A stretch of DNA of 64,000 nt from Cucumis sativus (GCF_000004075.3 NC_026658.2:17348075-17412074), one strand, 5' to 3'; positions 1 through 13,269 are shown, numbered from the stretch's first letter. The notes: generated from the sequence alone by a model not told the origin. Numbers and translations: made by a program.

Positions 1-304
1 ACAAAAAAAAAACAAAAAACAAAAATATATGTATTTAAGGGATAACTTGGTTGTAGTGGACAGCAGATCTATATGGCTTTACGAATTACGATACATGAGA
101 TTTTGTGAGAGAGAGAGATGTGAAGTTTTGTTCGTTGGGAAATTGATGGATTGTTCTAAGAAGCTGCCACTCCTAGCCACCTTTGACCAAAATTTCCTCC
201 TGTTTTGCCTCTATTTTTATACTCAAAGCTATATATATATATATATAGTATTAGGTGCATTACACATTTTCCCATCAAATTGTTCCGATCAAATTTTGAC
301 ATAG
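1..304 (-). promoter_or_regulatory. Probable promoter and 5' UTR of a gene lying off the left edge
   Basis: Read on the minus strand, a TATA-box-like string (TATAAAAATAG, about 211-221) is followed by a less AT-rich stretch and a CT-rich run (the complement of GAGAGAGAGA at about 107-117). This is the usual layout of a plant core promoter and leader. A W-box core (TTGACC, plus strand, 183-188) lies just inside it. No coding sequence reaches this far, so the gene itself would start left of base 1. This is inference from composition and motif order only. Confidence 0.35.
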
Positions 305-2510
305 TTACACATTGCTTTAATCTTTTTATGAAACATTTTAATTAATTATTTGAAGTGAGTGATGAAAGAGAATAGACATATGTATAGAAGTCACAACGAT
401 ACTAAATCCGTTATGGCCCGTTTGTACTATGTTTATTTATTTCAATTTCTTTTTTATATAAACAACACAAAAAGAAACTAAACTTTTCACGTGTAGATTT
501 TTGTATGAGTTAAACTAAGCTTACTTTACATATAAATTATTTATTTAAAAAATATATAATATATACCTATACTAAATATCAATAAAAATACACCTTAAGT
601 TGAGTGAACTTGTGAATTTGGACAAAGTTATTAAACACTTAATTCGAGGGTTTAAATAGTTAATGATATGATGTATCGATAGTAAAATAATTACTTGTTG
701 CCTAACATATTTTCAAACCCAATGAATGAAACAAATTAATCCTCCGCTATTACCATTATATTTTGACAAATATTTTAAACATGATACATGCAATGTTAAT
801 AGACCTAAGCTAGTTAATTTCACTCATATCTTTTATATTGATTTGTAGTATAAATAACTTGTATAGATTCAAAATCAATTAATTAAGGTTTGTTTTTGTT
901 GGTTTACGGTTGACTTCACTAGTTAAAATTTTTAAAGGAGTTTTAAAATAACAATATCTAATTAAATAGATGATCTACAAAAGTTGTGACATAGTTACTA
1001 GTTAGGCTTTAATACTATATTGTGGTTGTGGAAGGTGAATCGGGAGGTCGCCTAACGAGAGGGTGACAAAAATATGGAAATTAAATCATGGTAAACATCA
1101 ATACCATCAAATTAGGTATACGATCATTTCACATGACTGTAGATTTACGATTGGTGAAATGACCTTGTATGTCATGACGTGAGTTAACAATTTGTTTTCA
1201 TTTGTTTTAAAGAACCTATTATTCTGATAGTTAAAACGTTTGAGAGAGAGCGATTGGTACAAAAGTCTCACAAAAGAAATTGCACAAACCTAATATGCTA
1301 AAAGCCGTGCAATTCTTAATTAAATTTTTCAAAGGAATTTTTCTGTATAGAATCAATAATTGAAGTAGAAAAATTAATCATTTAAAGAATTGAAGGAAAA
1401 GCAACGATGGTTGAAAGGAAAGCATATTTTATTTATTAGTTGAAGAGCCACATGTAGTTTGTTTCTTAATTTGGTATATTAAGCCCATAATTAATTATGG
1501 AAGTATAATTGCTCCACCTCAAACTCAATCACAATAATGTTGCGATCTAATGTAATGTTGATTTATAATACAAAATTCATCAATTCAATCTAACTCTCTT
1601 CTTGATCGTTTTATGTTTTGTGATTTTGTTTTTGTTGTGTTCTCAATTTCTTATTATATGCATTTCAACATCGTCTCTCAAATTTTCAGTAGTTGTGATT
1701 ATATTTCAACGTTACGAACAATCCTTTAGGAACTTTTTGAATTGAAGTTTTGTAGTTGTTTGAGAATAAATGATGTCAGAATATACTACAATTGTTTTAA
1801 TTAGTCTTGTTTCTATTGAGCTATAATATATTTCACATATACCCATATATATTTAACCATTTTACAAATACATATTTATTTATCTCCATTCAATATACAC
1901 ATATATTCAAGTGTATAATTGAAAGACAGTATACATTTAAAGTATGAATTAAATAACAATATATATTAAAACAACAATGGTAGACTGTATTAAATAGAAA
2001 TTAAAATTTGTATATATGATAATACAATCAAAGCAGACCAAATATATATGATCTCAACATCCGAATATATAGATGATTTAAAATAAACCTTAAGGTATGT
2101 GGTTCTATTTCATTTTTAATTAATTAATTATTTAACTGTTTATTACGATTTAACTTAAATCTATTTCATTTTCTATTTATTGTTTAATGGTTAGTACTTA
2201 CGATTCTGACTTTTTTAGTATCAATAAATTTGTGTGTTTTTAATTAAAATGTGAATGTAGTCTATAGGAGGTAAGTTATTAATGAGATTTATGAATTAGT
2301 AGTTAGTTATGAATTCAATCATTTTGCTATACTTTATAATTTTGAGATAGTTGCAAATGTAAGATTCAAAGCAATTAAACATATTTAAGTCCATGTTGAT
2401 GTTGTAAATATTGATAGACTTGTAAATTTGGTTATATTTACTTTTTCTATTTTTAATTAGGTACGTATCAAAATTGTACGCTGTAATTTCCACTAATTAT
2501 ACCGTTTTAT
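305..2510. other. Intergenic, AT-rich, no gene seen
   Basis: The stretch is highly AT-rich with stop codons in all frames and only short chance open frames. I see no conserved protein segment, RNA gene or complete transposon here. It separates the off-window gene on the left from SKIP31. Confidence 0.6.
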
Positions 2511-2519
2511 ATGGAGCTA

Positions 2520-2547
2520 GGCCCATTAAGTAAAAAGAAGTTGGGCC
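2520..2547. promoter_or_regulatory. Site II-type (TGGGCC/GGCCCA) motif pair upstream of SKIP31
   Basis: GGCCCA at 2520-2525 and TGGGCC at 2542-2547 lie about 230-255 bases before the SKIP31 start codon. Paired site II elements are known TCP-factor binding sites in promoters of broadly expressed plant genes. That this pair is active is inference. Confidence 0.4.
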
Positions 2548-2774
2548 TAAGAATCTGGGCTCAGGCTCAGGATTCTCGCGTTGTGTGCAGTTGTGGAGCA
2601 TCCTCACCTGGCATGGTTCCTGTGATTTCGGGTGAGTTATTGGGGGTTGGTCGTCATTCTAAAGGCCGGAACTGCCGGCTGCCAGCTCCGGTCACCGGCC
2701 GACGTACATTATATTATCGAATTTTTCACAATCGATCGTTTCAGGAGTTGGAAAATCCCATCGCTTGATGTGAA

Positions 2775-5700
2775 ATGGCCATTCCAGATGAAGACGACGA
2801 GTTCTTGGCTCAATTTCTCGAATCGGAGGTTCTCTCGGAGGTCTCCGACAAGGTTTCAACCTCTTTAATTTCTCTGTTCCTCCCATTTTATTTGTAGGGC
2901 TGGACTGGTTTGGGTTTAGGAAAATTGTATGCATATCGTTTGTTTCTCCAAATTTTTGTCATGTTCATGTCGATTTAGGGTGAATTACGTTGGATGGTGA
3001 TGAATTTTAGTGCGTATATTTGTAGGAGGAGGGGAACGTGCAGGAGGAACCAAAGCCTAAGAGAGCTCGAATCGAACAGATTAGCCCTAACGAACAAAGA
3101 GAGGTAGTTTCTGTTACTAGTTCCTCCTCTCAATCCAAGGGCGTTGTTCCTGGGAGGATTGAGAGTGGAATTTTCAGTAAAATTCCTCCGGAGCTCTTCC
3201 GCCATATCCTCAAGTTTCTCTCATCAGAGGTATTGCGAACTGGGCTTTTCCCCTCTATTTTGTATGCTCCTTCTCCATTTTTGTTATTCACTTACCTGTG
3301 TCTTTTGGAGTAGGATCTGATTTCTTGTTCATTGGTTTGTCGATTTTTAAATTCTGCCGCGTCTGATGAATCATTGTGGCGCAGATTGTAAGTAATTGCA
3401 TCTTATATATACTTATCCATCCGCGTTTAATCTCTATGCTATTCTTCAATGCTACCATTATGAAATTCTGCACCAAGGCAGTACCAGAAAATTTCCCGCT
3501 ACTCTATTGATACTTTCACCTGGAATTTATGTGCAGATATTGTCTGCGTTGGGGTATGTTGCCCAGGACCAAGAAGTTGCGCCAATGTCCTTGGAAAAAA
3601 CTTTATATTCAGGTTCTTCTTTCACTCTTTGTTAAGAAGTGATCCTAAATCCTGTTTCTTGACATGTAAGAAATGGCTTTAAATTCTTTGTCCTGATTGA
3701 AACAGAAAACATTTAAACTGAGGCATTCTTTTTGTTAGAAAGGAAAATTAAAATATGATAGTGATATTCTCGAAATTATAAGAAATCTAACACAATAAAA
3801 TCTGTTGAGATTTGAATTCACTCTGAGAAACAAAGAGGTTGATATTGATTCTCTTAAGTCTCACATCATTCTTTGGATCTGGGAGTACTGATGGGGTTCC
3901 TACCTGTGCACTATTTTCATTTTCTAGGTTGATTTTATGCCCATCTTAAACTATGAACTACTGATCCCCCAATTTTGCTGTCATCCCAGCGTGACGAAGA
4001 AGATATGACTCAACTGGTTCGAGATTGCTCTTCTGAGTTTAAAGAGTACTACATCCAAATGCAAGCAGCAAAGAGAAGTCAAGCTCCTCTCCCTTCTCAG
4101 GTATCTGATTTTCTAATAAGCTTTGAACGATGGTAAATAATTGCCAATATAGTTTCTGTTTCCATGTCCTCTTGTTTAAATATAGGATTGAATAATGGTC
4201 TTTTTTAAATTTGTTTCTAGGTTTCTCCTAGGCTATATCCCTCCTGAGTCCTTATTTATTCTATTTTTCCGGTGACTAAAAAAACAATTGATCATTTGTA
4301 GGTGCAGGATGACCAAATAATTCTTGATAGGACCATGGCTGATCAAGTATCTACATGGAAGAGCAGCAGGGGCTTGACTGACAAGATAGTCCTAGATCAC
4401 ACTTGTTCTGGAGAAACATGTACATATTACCAAATTGGAGATGCATTTGTATGTGAAAAGACTGGACTTGTTCATGGTATGGTATTCTTATTTGATATTC
4501 TTCTATCTTTTATATCAATCAAATTTTGTTATATATTGGTCAGTAACTTTAGACATGTTTTTTTCCTAGTATGTGACGATACTTGCAGAGAAGTCATTAT
4601 GGATCCCAATGATGAACAACTTGTCTGCACAATATCTGGACACTGCTTTGATACTCTACTTTTGCCAGATGCTATGGAACCAGATACTGTGAGTACTACA
4701 ATCCTCGTTAAATTGTAACCAACATTGCACTGGTCTGATCTTCCTTCTGCTATCTAACAGTAATATTCTAACTTCCTATCAGAGGACTCACTACTGAAAA
4801 TAGAGCAAGACTGTAAATAGGCTCTTCTATTACTTGTTCAGATTAAATAGGTGGATAGCAGCTATTTCGTAGCTGCTTTCTTGGTTGATGTTAGTTGAGG
4901 GCTTCTGATTTATAACCTCTTATACTGATCTCTAGATTGAGCTGCTATTGGCCTCTTCTTTATGTTTTGATACCCAAAGCTTAAACTGTTTGTGTTAGTA
5001 TGATTCACAAGGTCCGGTATTTAGATATATGAAAAGATGCAAAGTTGCAAAGAATAACATTGCAAGAATTTAGAACTTAAGACCTCTTGAACTAACCTTG
5101 TTTCATCACTAGTGTTTAAATTATTAGATTATAACATCTAATTTATATGAGGTTTAATTTGAGGCAACCTTAGGCAGGTGATTTGGGGAAATGAGTCATA
5201 AAGTGCGCTTTTGTTTCCAAGTCTTGTGGATCAAACTAAATTGGAACCGTTTGATTCAAATTAATTTCGTAAAATGGAGGGAAATGGGGAAAAGGGTAAT
5301 AGAAGAATTCAGTAACCTCTTGTTGGGCCCCGAGACAGATTCTAAGAACTAGGAGTTATGATTTGAGGAAGAAATGTGGAGGGGATGCAGCAGCATGAAA
5401 CACATGAAATTTCAAAATGGAAATTTGAAAGATCAAACTTTAATGAAATCTAATTAATTACTTTATGAAAATGGGTGGGTGAGTGAGTCGGTTTGGTAAC
5501 CTTGTTACAAATAGTCTGCGAAAGAATTAATTTTCTGTGGTAAATTGGGAACACTCCTCGAAGAAGGAAGCCTTGGGAGAAAGAAATTTTACATATGTTC
5601 AATACTTATTTGGCAACATTAAAGTTTGCTAATATTTTATTCATGTGGATTCTTAATAGTAATATTTTAGGTTAATATATTATTTTGATCCTTTCAATTG

Positions 5701-7150
5701 TAGTCTATGTACTTTTAAATGTTCAATTTTAGTTTACAGATTTTCAATAAATCTTAAATTTAGCCTTTTATTAGTTTATGTAGATTTTTCCATTACTTTT
5801 TACTTATTTAGCATTTTCACTACAAATTCTAAAAATATATTCAAATATTGTGTTTCTTTGACTGAAAAATTATTGTGATTATTTAATAAATTTCAATAGA
5901 AATTAACTTCAAGTGACCAAATGTAAGATTTGTTGAAAGTACAAGAACTAAAATTGAATATTTGGAAGTACAAGTGTACAAGGACTAAAATTAAACAAAT
6001 TTCAAAATATAGTGACTGAAAGTGTATTTTAATCAATATTTTATAATTCTCTATGTCAAGTTATTGGTTAGAGTTTATGTAAATTAGAGACTTGAACACC
6101 TGGATGTGTTTACAATATATGCTCTATATGTATTGTTTATTTAGTTATCGGGTCTTGCTTAACTCAAGCCTTACCTTTTTATCGTCTCTCAACTTAGGCT
6201 TCTCATTTTGAAGTTTGCCCTGTGCTCTAAAAACATCGTATACACGCGCACACACCCATTGAAGCCTTATGGCTTAATATTGGGCAAAAGACATCAATTA
6301 CATACACTAATATAATTAGATTTGCACTTCACAGCCAAACTTTTGCGATCCTAAGTAAGGTCGGTTGTGATACTTCTACATATTAGCTCCATAGATCTTA
6401 CACCCATCCATTCATAGATCATGAAACCATGTACTGAACAAATGGGTCGAACGTGTAATGATACTGTTTGTTGTACAAAAGAGTTCTTACCTCTCTCCAA
6501 ACCCTCCATCTCTTTGCAATTTATTTACGATAGTGATACTTTTAAATTGTTTTTGTTCTTTATTTCATAATTCTTGTACTATCGGATCCCTTCATGCACG
6601 TTTATGTGTTAATTGATTTATGTTAAAATTCATGTAATGGAATGTCGAACTTGCAGGAACAGCAACAAGCCGGTGGAACTGATGAGGCGGAACCATTCAT
6701 GGGTTCAGGCCGTTTTGGTAAAAAAGATCATGATATTTCCTTTTTTTTTTTTTTACTCTGATTGTTTATAATACTTTGAAGAATGCCGTGACACCCTAGT
6801 TAAAGATATATATAGAATTATTAGGAGAATATTAATATGATTATTTGAAGAGGCATGTGAGCGAATAGCTCCTAAGTTCGTTAGGATTTTGAGTTTATAA
6901 TTAGGATTTTGGTGGGATTTGCTTTGGAGAATATGGGAGGAACTTGCACGCCCCCTCTTGAAAGACTAGGTTATCTTGTTGCTTTCCTTATAAGATTACA
7001 ACATATTTCCATATAATGTCATATTTAATTGTGCTTGTTAGGATGTATGGCTAACAAATTCATGTTAATGTAATGGCAGCTCGAGCTTACTTGTTGGGGT
7101 ACAACTGTGCTGACGAAGCGGAGCTAGAAGCTACTTTGAGGTTTTGCTGA
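2775..7150 (+). CDS. SKIP31: F-box protein SKIP31
   Basis: Substrate-recognition subunit of an SCF (SKP1-cullin-F-box) ubiquitin ligase; the target is unknown. Nine coding exons join in frame: 2775-2852, 3026-3229, 3314-3387, 3537-3612, 3990-4100, 4302-4476, 4570-4688, 6657-6717 and 7080-7150. They give 322 residues, close to the roughly 316 of Arabidopsis SKIP31. The acidic N-terminus ([20 protein letters not shown]) is typical of the family. The F-box starts near residue 76 ([17 protein letters not shown]) and ends near 120. Residues 214-265 are rich in Cys and His: H214, C216, C221, C232, H239, C241, C245, C259, H264, C265. This suggests a zinc-binding module, although the ligands are inferred. 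Intron 7 is about 2 kb and holds a foldback repeat. The gene converges with the CIR1-like gene downstream. The start is the first ATG that opens the conserved N-terminus. Confidence 0.93.
5668..6046. repeat. Foldback (MITE-like) repeat in SKIP31 intron 7
   Basis: The two ends are imperfect inverted copies of each other. The left arm, about 5668-5735, has a segment like TTGATCCTTTCAATTGTAG. The right arm, about 5981-6040, has CAAAATATAGTGACTGAAAG and the GGACTAAAATTAAACAAATT motif. Similar right-arm sequence recurs near 58620-58660 and 60750-60790, so it belongs to a dispersed family. No protein is encoded. Confidence 0.45.
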
Positions 7151-8957
7151 TTTGGAACAGCAACAAGTTGGTTTGATTCAACACCTTCACTGCCTCACCT
7201 GTGTGTGTTGGCTTACATTAGTGAATTCCATTTCGTGTAGAAGTTTGTTAAACTAGGTTAACATATAAATATATATGTTATATATTTCTTTTATTTTAAC
7301 TACTTTCTTACATTCAACTGCGGGTATGCCTCTCTCTCCCTCTCTCTCTCAAGTGTGCATATATATTGAAGAAATATGTCATCTTTTATATTACAATTCA
7401 CTATGTGACCAAAACACAAGGATTAGTAGTGCACTGTAATATCTATCAGTTTCAAAATATATTTTGTAATCTTTTAGAATTTAAAATCTGAAAGGAAAAC
7501 AGTAGTTTGGGGGTTGTTTATGTATACCTCATAACCTTGACTGATTTTAAGGGACTATCTAAGACAAACTATAAGAAAAAAACGAACTCTTACACCATGA
7601 TAGTATGTATTTGTAATGTACATTATTCTAATTTAAGAAAGAAATTTAAGAAAGAAATTATGAGTGTCGAATAGTAAGTACGGTAGCAAATTGAAAGTTA
7701 TAAATATTATTTACTATAGTTAATCGAGAATTTTTTAATAGTATTTACTTAAAGTTTGAGTTATTATAGATTTACATAATTTATAATTTTCATTCTAAAC
7801 AGTCTCTTGATAATTTATTAAGATTTATGTTATTTTTACCATTAAACAAACTCATGATTACTGTAAAAGCCATACTCAAAACATAAAGAGCGAAAAAGTT
7901 TTCTTTTTTCATATTTGTTCTCGTGATAATTTAGTAATAGCAAACAGGAAAAGTCTGTTGAAAATAGTTGTTTACAAAAGAGGATATTTGAATAGCCGTC
8001 TGAACTGTGTAACACTGAATTGAGTATAAAACTATAAAAAGACTTTACTTATGGGGAATTGAGGCAATGAGTTTGTTTCAAAATAAAAATAAAAAAGATC
8101 AAATTCGTGGCAGATCCTCCAAATAGAGAAAAATATGTATTATATTCTTTCTGTTACGTCACAAGCTACATTGATTGAAGTTTACTAAACGAATATTGAA
8201 TATTAATTAGCTCCAATTATAATGGCTTATGTGCCCAGCTTATGTGCCCAGCCTCAAGTGGGGGTGGACTCTAAAGCTTATTACTATTTAGAATGTGTCT
8301 TTGTTATACGATGATTACTATTTCCTACTTGTTTCCTTTCCATTAGAACCAATAGTCTGTTCTCCAAATGTTATTATAAATAATAACCCACTACTTCAAA
8401 TACCTCAAGTTCTGTTGATCAGAGTGATATTTCTATCATTTATTAGAATAAACAAGAAATTGAAAAGTCAATAATGAGCAAATACTTGAGATGGGGCGCC
8501 ATCAATGAAAATCACTTAATAAGGGTAAAGTTGAATATCATGTCATATTCTACCACGCTATGACAATAGATCAACACTGATAGTAGGGATGTTCCTCAAT
8601 CAAAGAACCAAGTAATTCTCCTTCACCAACCCCCAATCGATTAATTATTTGTGTGTGCAATTTTCCATCATACTCCCATGTGTAATCTCATCAAATATAA
8701 TCAGTAATAAAAATCAATTTAATCAAATTTTAGAGACATTACCTGCTAGAAACCAACGCCAGACAGCCCTCTTACTTTGAAAATGCTAAGCTCCAAAAAG
8801 GAATCTGGAAGGCTTCAAATCTTTGCTCATCCTTTAAGTTTAATGTACAGTACACGTCCATGGAGCCTAACAAATCCATTCATGAAGAACAAACTGATAT
8901 TCATGATTATTTTGTAGTCAAGTCCCCAGATCCTGAATATATACAGTAAAAGATATA
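7151..8957. other. Intergenic region between two convergent genes
   Basis: Contains the 3' ends of SKIP31 (+) and the CIR1-like gene (-). Two small tandem duplications are visible: a 13-base unit (GCTTATGTGCCCA) repeated twice at about 8225-8250, and TTTAAGAAAGAAA repeated at about 7633-7658. A short CT microsatellite lies at about 7330-7350. No further gene is seen. Confidence 0.6.
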
Positions 8958-11900
8958 CTAATGTCTTCTCTTCTTAACTCGATCGTGTTTATTTTTATCA
9001 GAATCATCTGATGAGTTATAATTCTTCCAGCCTTTGCTTCTACGGTGCCTGTTTGATTCAGAATCATCAGACAAATAAGCCTTCCTCGGTCTCGTTTTGC
9101 TACTTGAACGATAACTATCTAAGTGTAGGTCTTTTGATGAGGAATGTTTGGATCTGGTTTTATCACTTATTGGATGTCTCTCAAATCCGGAATCTTCAGA
9201 GGAGTGTGATTGATCTTTTCTACCTGATCTGTGTTCTAATTCAGAGTCCAGTTTTTTGTATGGATAAAAATCTCTGTGTTTCCTCCCTTTGTCATGCCTC
9301 TCAGAGTCTGAAATATCAGATGGGCTTGGTTCCGGGCAATATCGATCAGTAATATGAGACCGCTCAAAGTTGGAAACATCAGATGTATTTAATCGCTTCC
9401 TTCTATGCTTTTTAGACCTACGATGCGTTTTGGAGGCGGAATCATCAGACAAATATGAAATCTTATGCTTGTTCCTCCTTCTATCGCTATTGGACTCTGA
9501 GGTTTCAGAAACATCAGAAGTATTTAAATGCTTCCTTCTATGCTTTTTAGTCTTGTGATGCATTTTGGAGTCAGAATCATCGGACAAATGCGAAATCTTG
9601 TGCTTGTTTCTTCTATCTCGCCTATCAGACTCTGAAGTTTCTGAACTTGATTCACCATTGACTTGTTTCTTTCTTTTAGATTTATGTTTCTTCTTTGATA
9701 TTCTCTCATCATCTTCTAGGTCCTTTTCTTTCCTACTAGAAGATGACTGAAGCTTTTTCCTTGAGCTTTGCCTTGAAAACTTATTTTTCTTGGGTTTGCT
9801 TGAAAAGTTGGACAGCAGTTCAGGGACGATACCGCCACAGCTGAGAAAGCCTACAAATTAGATGGGAAATAATAAGTTACGACACCCTAAATATATATAT
9901 ATATCATAAATAAAGCTTGTCATGGTGGAAAAAGCATCTACCTCCGTACTCATCAAATATGTCCTCAGCAACTATTTGCTGATTTGGATCATCTGGATTA
10001 AACCCTCCACGGGGAGGACTAATTCCTGGTTTCTGCTTCAACTCCCACTTTAGAGGCTGTAAATAATGAGAAAAGAAAGCACACAAGGAATTTTAAAAAA
10101 ATGGTAGAATCAGAAATACCAATTGATTGTAAAGCAAAAGAAAAAGGCAACAAGTAATGACATTTTTCAGATAATTAGTGAAACTAAAAGATGACAACAT
10201 CAATTTCAGCATATTGCAAATAGTATGCACAGTCTTATAATTTCTCAGTTACATGTAAATCAACAATATTAAACTAGGAAATAATGCAATGTAAGTTCCA
10301 GACTAAGCAGGGATCAAAACACTAGCCTCACTGGTCTCTGCATTGGCAAGTATGGTGGTTAGAGGGTCATCTCTTTTCAATCGACTTTCTTCATTTGGCA
10401 TTATAGCGTCCTTCAACGGACATTCACGGTCACCACTTTGATGACCAAAAATTCCACATCTTACACATTTTACATTGCGCACTTCTACCCCAAAAGGTTT
10501 TACTCTTGCAAAAACACCTGTGTCCATCCTGAAAACAGACCCAAAAGAATTCCATAAATCTCTGATAACGAAAATCCTTATGTACAGGATTAAATCATTA
10601 AATATGAATCAAATTTAGACTACATAACCCAAAATTAACAGTAAATTTAATACATTACAAACATTAGACTGTTCATTGGCTACCTGGCAGCTCATCTCGT
10701 AGATAACGTTTTAAACTCTGATTCTACCTATGAGAACCCTCCAATATGTTTTGAAGTATAAGTGTAAAAAAGAACAGGCAGACATTCATTCCAAGGCACA
10801 ACCAATCCATATAATAATGACATGAAGAAATTGATGTTGCATAAAATAAACTAAAAATCTATTTACAAATGTTCTTGAAAACCAATTTTCTACCTATAAA
10901 GTCAAAAGTTGATAAACAATTCATAGCATATTCTCAAGAATGAATATCATTTTCTCCTATTCAAGAACAAATAATCAGTTATAGACACTTTTTGCTTTTA
11001 TGCTAAGTACTCAATAATTAATTTCATTCAAACATTAATTTCGTTCAAACTATGGACGGTGTTTGCAACAAACCAAGGTTGCACACAAAAGTAGAAAAAA
11101 AAGTTATTCTCATTAAAGCTCTGCACCTTATCAACTTACCTAGGAGCATTTTTCAATACTTCAAATTCTTCTTCAGTGGGCAACGCGCGCCCAAAAACAT
11201 CTTTTGGCCTCGGTTTTTTACCAGGCTCCCTACCCACGGTGCTTGATGATTCCGGTGGCCTGCAAGAGGAAGAGAAATCTTACTACCTTCAAGGGGAGGA
11301 AAACACTTCAAATCATGCCCATTGATATTTGTTTTCCACTTCCATAAGAAGAACAAGAGCTAATTCATAAACATGATATAGGTGAAGTACCTTGCATTTC
11401 CAGAGCTATCCTTGGGCAGATCCTGAGAGGGGTTATCTCCCTCTTGTTTCTTCCTGTCATCAGCAATCTCTGCAGCTTTCGCACTTTCAGCATTGTAACC
11501 AGGAGGTCGTACGTACATGAAACTAACCGCTTTCATCATCTCCAACTAATCATCAAACAAAGGTTTCAGAGTCCATGGCCAAAATTCTCCATAAATAATA
11601 AGCAAAGAAAGTTCGTCAGTTAATAAATGGAAGGAAATTTATCGACTACTATATAGCGGTTCTCGTAAAAAAACTACAAAAGCTGTCCTCGGAATCGAAG
11701 AGTCGACAGAACAACGTTGGGAGAACCATTTGAATCATGCCAACATCATCTTTAAGATCGAGCTTCGCATAGCAACTGTCAATAGCGGAGTTCTTTTGTT
11801 CCAGAAAATATATAGATATGAAACTTAAAAGAATTGAGAAAGCCATTCTCACAAAAATCTAACTAAAAAAAATATAGGAAAAACGCTCTCCAATTTGCTT

Positions 11901-12431
11901 CATAAGAAACCAGAAAGTTGAAGGACGAATGAAAAGTGAGTTCAAAATTACTAAATGTCACTTACCTATACACACTTCACAAAAATAGGAAATGAGAACT
12001 GCTTCAAATCAAAGTGTATATGTCAGAGAGCGAAGAAAAGATGGATAAAAACCTTTTCCTTCTCTTTCTTGGAGACCAGAGCAGTCTGGCGAAAGAACTC
12101 CTGCTCTTGAGCATACTGAAAACAGAAAAATTTACAGATTTCAAAAGAAAACGAAGAAGTAAAATCTCTTGAGTTCGAAACAATATAAATGAAGCATATA
12201 ATTGACCTCGCGAGCAACTTCCTCGGTGCGCTTCTCTCGCTGTGAGTGAGTCTGCTCGGCGATCCATTTCCTGCGCTGATTAGGGTACGAGAGAGGATGC
12301 CATGGCTTTTGGTTGAGATAGGAATGGCTCCAGGCGGTGCCGGCTTTAGTCTTGTAATCGACTTCGCCGGATCCAGCTTTGTCGGAGAACCTTTTACTCA
12401 GCCTAATCCCTCCTCCTTCTTCGCCGTCCAT
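8958..12431 (-). CDS. CIR1-like protein (CIR N-terminal domain, zinc knuckle, RS/KH-rich tail)
   Basis: Plant counterpart of CIR1 (corepressor interacting with RBPJ 1), a nuclear protein linked to pre-mRNA splicing. The plant role is inferred. Seven minus-strand exons: 12207-12431, 12053-12115, 11391-11545, 11140-11259, about 10327-10528, 9942-10056 and 8958-9850, giving about 494 residues. The CIR_N domain is near residues 35-95 ([21 protein letters not shown]). A zinc knuckle, C209-X2-C-X4-H-X6-C224, sits in the context [14 protein letters not shown], matching human CIR1 closely. The tail is Ser/Arg/Lys/His-rich with SDDS repeats, as in splicing factors. The donor of exon 5 is not a clear GT: phase requires GAG|GCTAGT (GC-AG intron) or a weak AGT|GTTTTG. 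An upstream in-frame ATG at 12485 exists, but its 18-residue extension is unlike the family. Confidence 0.85.
9320..9625 (-). repeat. Tandem coding repeat (about 135 bp unit) in the CIR1-like tail
   Basis: Two adjacent copies of a roughly 45-residue unit are readable in the last exon. Each runs NKHKIS-x-LSDDS, then KKHRRK, then LNTSDVS. The shared DNA is still very similar between copies. Further shorter SDDS/SDS-KHRR units follow toward the stop codon. Confidence 0.7.
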
Positions 12432-12553
12432 TATCCGTCGTCGTGGTGGCCGCCGTAAATTCCACGCTTCGTCGTCCGACCACAAATTTGATAGTTCGGC
12501 GGTTCGCCTATTTCTTCGCCGTGCTTTTCAAGTTCAATCTAAACTGGGTATGT

Positions 12554-12631
12554 GGCCCATTGACTTAATTTGAGCTCAATAGTTCATGGGCCTAAGCCGA
12601 GTAATAAGCAATTTGGGCCCAAAAATGGGCC
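12554..12631. promoter_or_regulatory. Cluster of TGGGCC/GGCCCA motifs upstream of the CIR1-like gene
   Basis: Four or more copies lie 120-200 bases before the start codon: GGCCCA at 12554, and TGGGCC at 12587, 12614 and 12626, with one inside a GGGCCC palindrome. Such clusters are known TCP-bound promoter elements of constitutive plant genes. Function here is inferred. Confidence 0.45.
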
Positions 12632-12639
12632 TGTGGTCT

Positions 12640-13269
12640 ATTCATTACCAATTCAGCCTTTTTTCATTTAGAGGACAAAACTCAGTCCCAAGCATATAGT
12701 TGTGATTAGATAATTGTAATAAGAATAAGAATAACAAATTGGAGATCGTTATTACAATGGGCCATAATTTTGCATGTATGGCTTACAAGATCTGTACAAC
12801 TTAAGCATGCAAATTTTATAGGGGAATTGGATGAATTGGCAAATTTAGAGGGGTGTCCTTGATCTTTAACAAAAAAAAAAGAAAAAACAGATAAAAAGTT
12901 CTAAAGCAGTTCTTATGACTTGTGCATACCACGTTTTATCAATATGCCTTATTTGACCTAGATATGGTCAAATTTTATCAAAATGCTTCATTTGATCTTG
13001 ATATGATCGTATGTCTGACTTTTCAATTACTTTATAATTTGTTCGAATATAATGTAAGTGAAATTGTTGAAATGAGATCATGCATCAATTTTGTACAAAG
13101 ATATTCATATATTCTCTAACAAGAAGTATCAGATATGTGTGACTTGAGAGAAATGTGTCATAGTTTGCTCGAGTTGAATCGAGTTGAATTTTGAGTCATT
13201 TATTTTGTACTACATTTGATTTTATTGATTTTACAGAATACGATTTGATTTATTTTATTTTTATTGTTG

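Noticed and set aside
12432-12485. N-terminal extension of the CIR1-like protein from the upstream ATG
   Set aside because: The Trp/Arg/Pro-rich 18 residues do not resemble the family; the downstream ATG is the likelier start.
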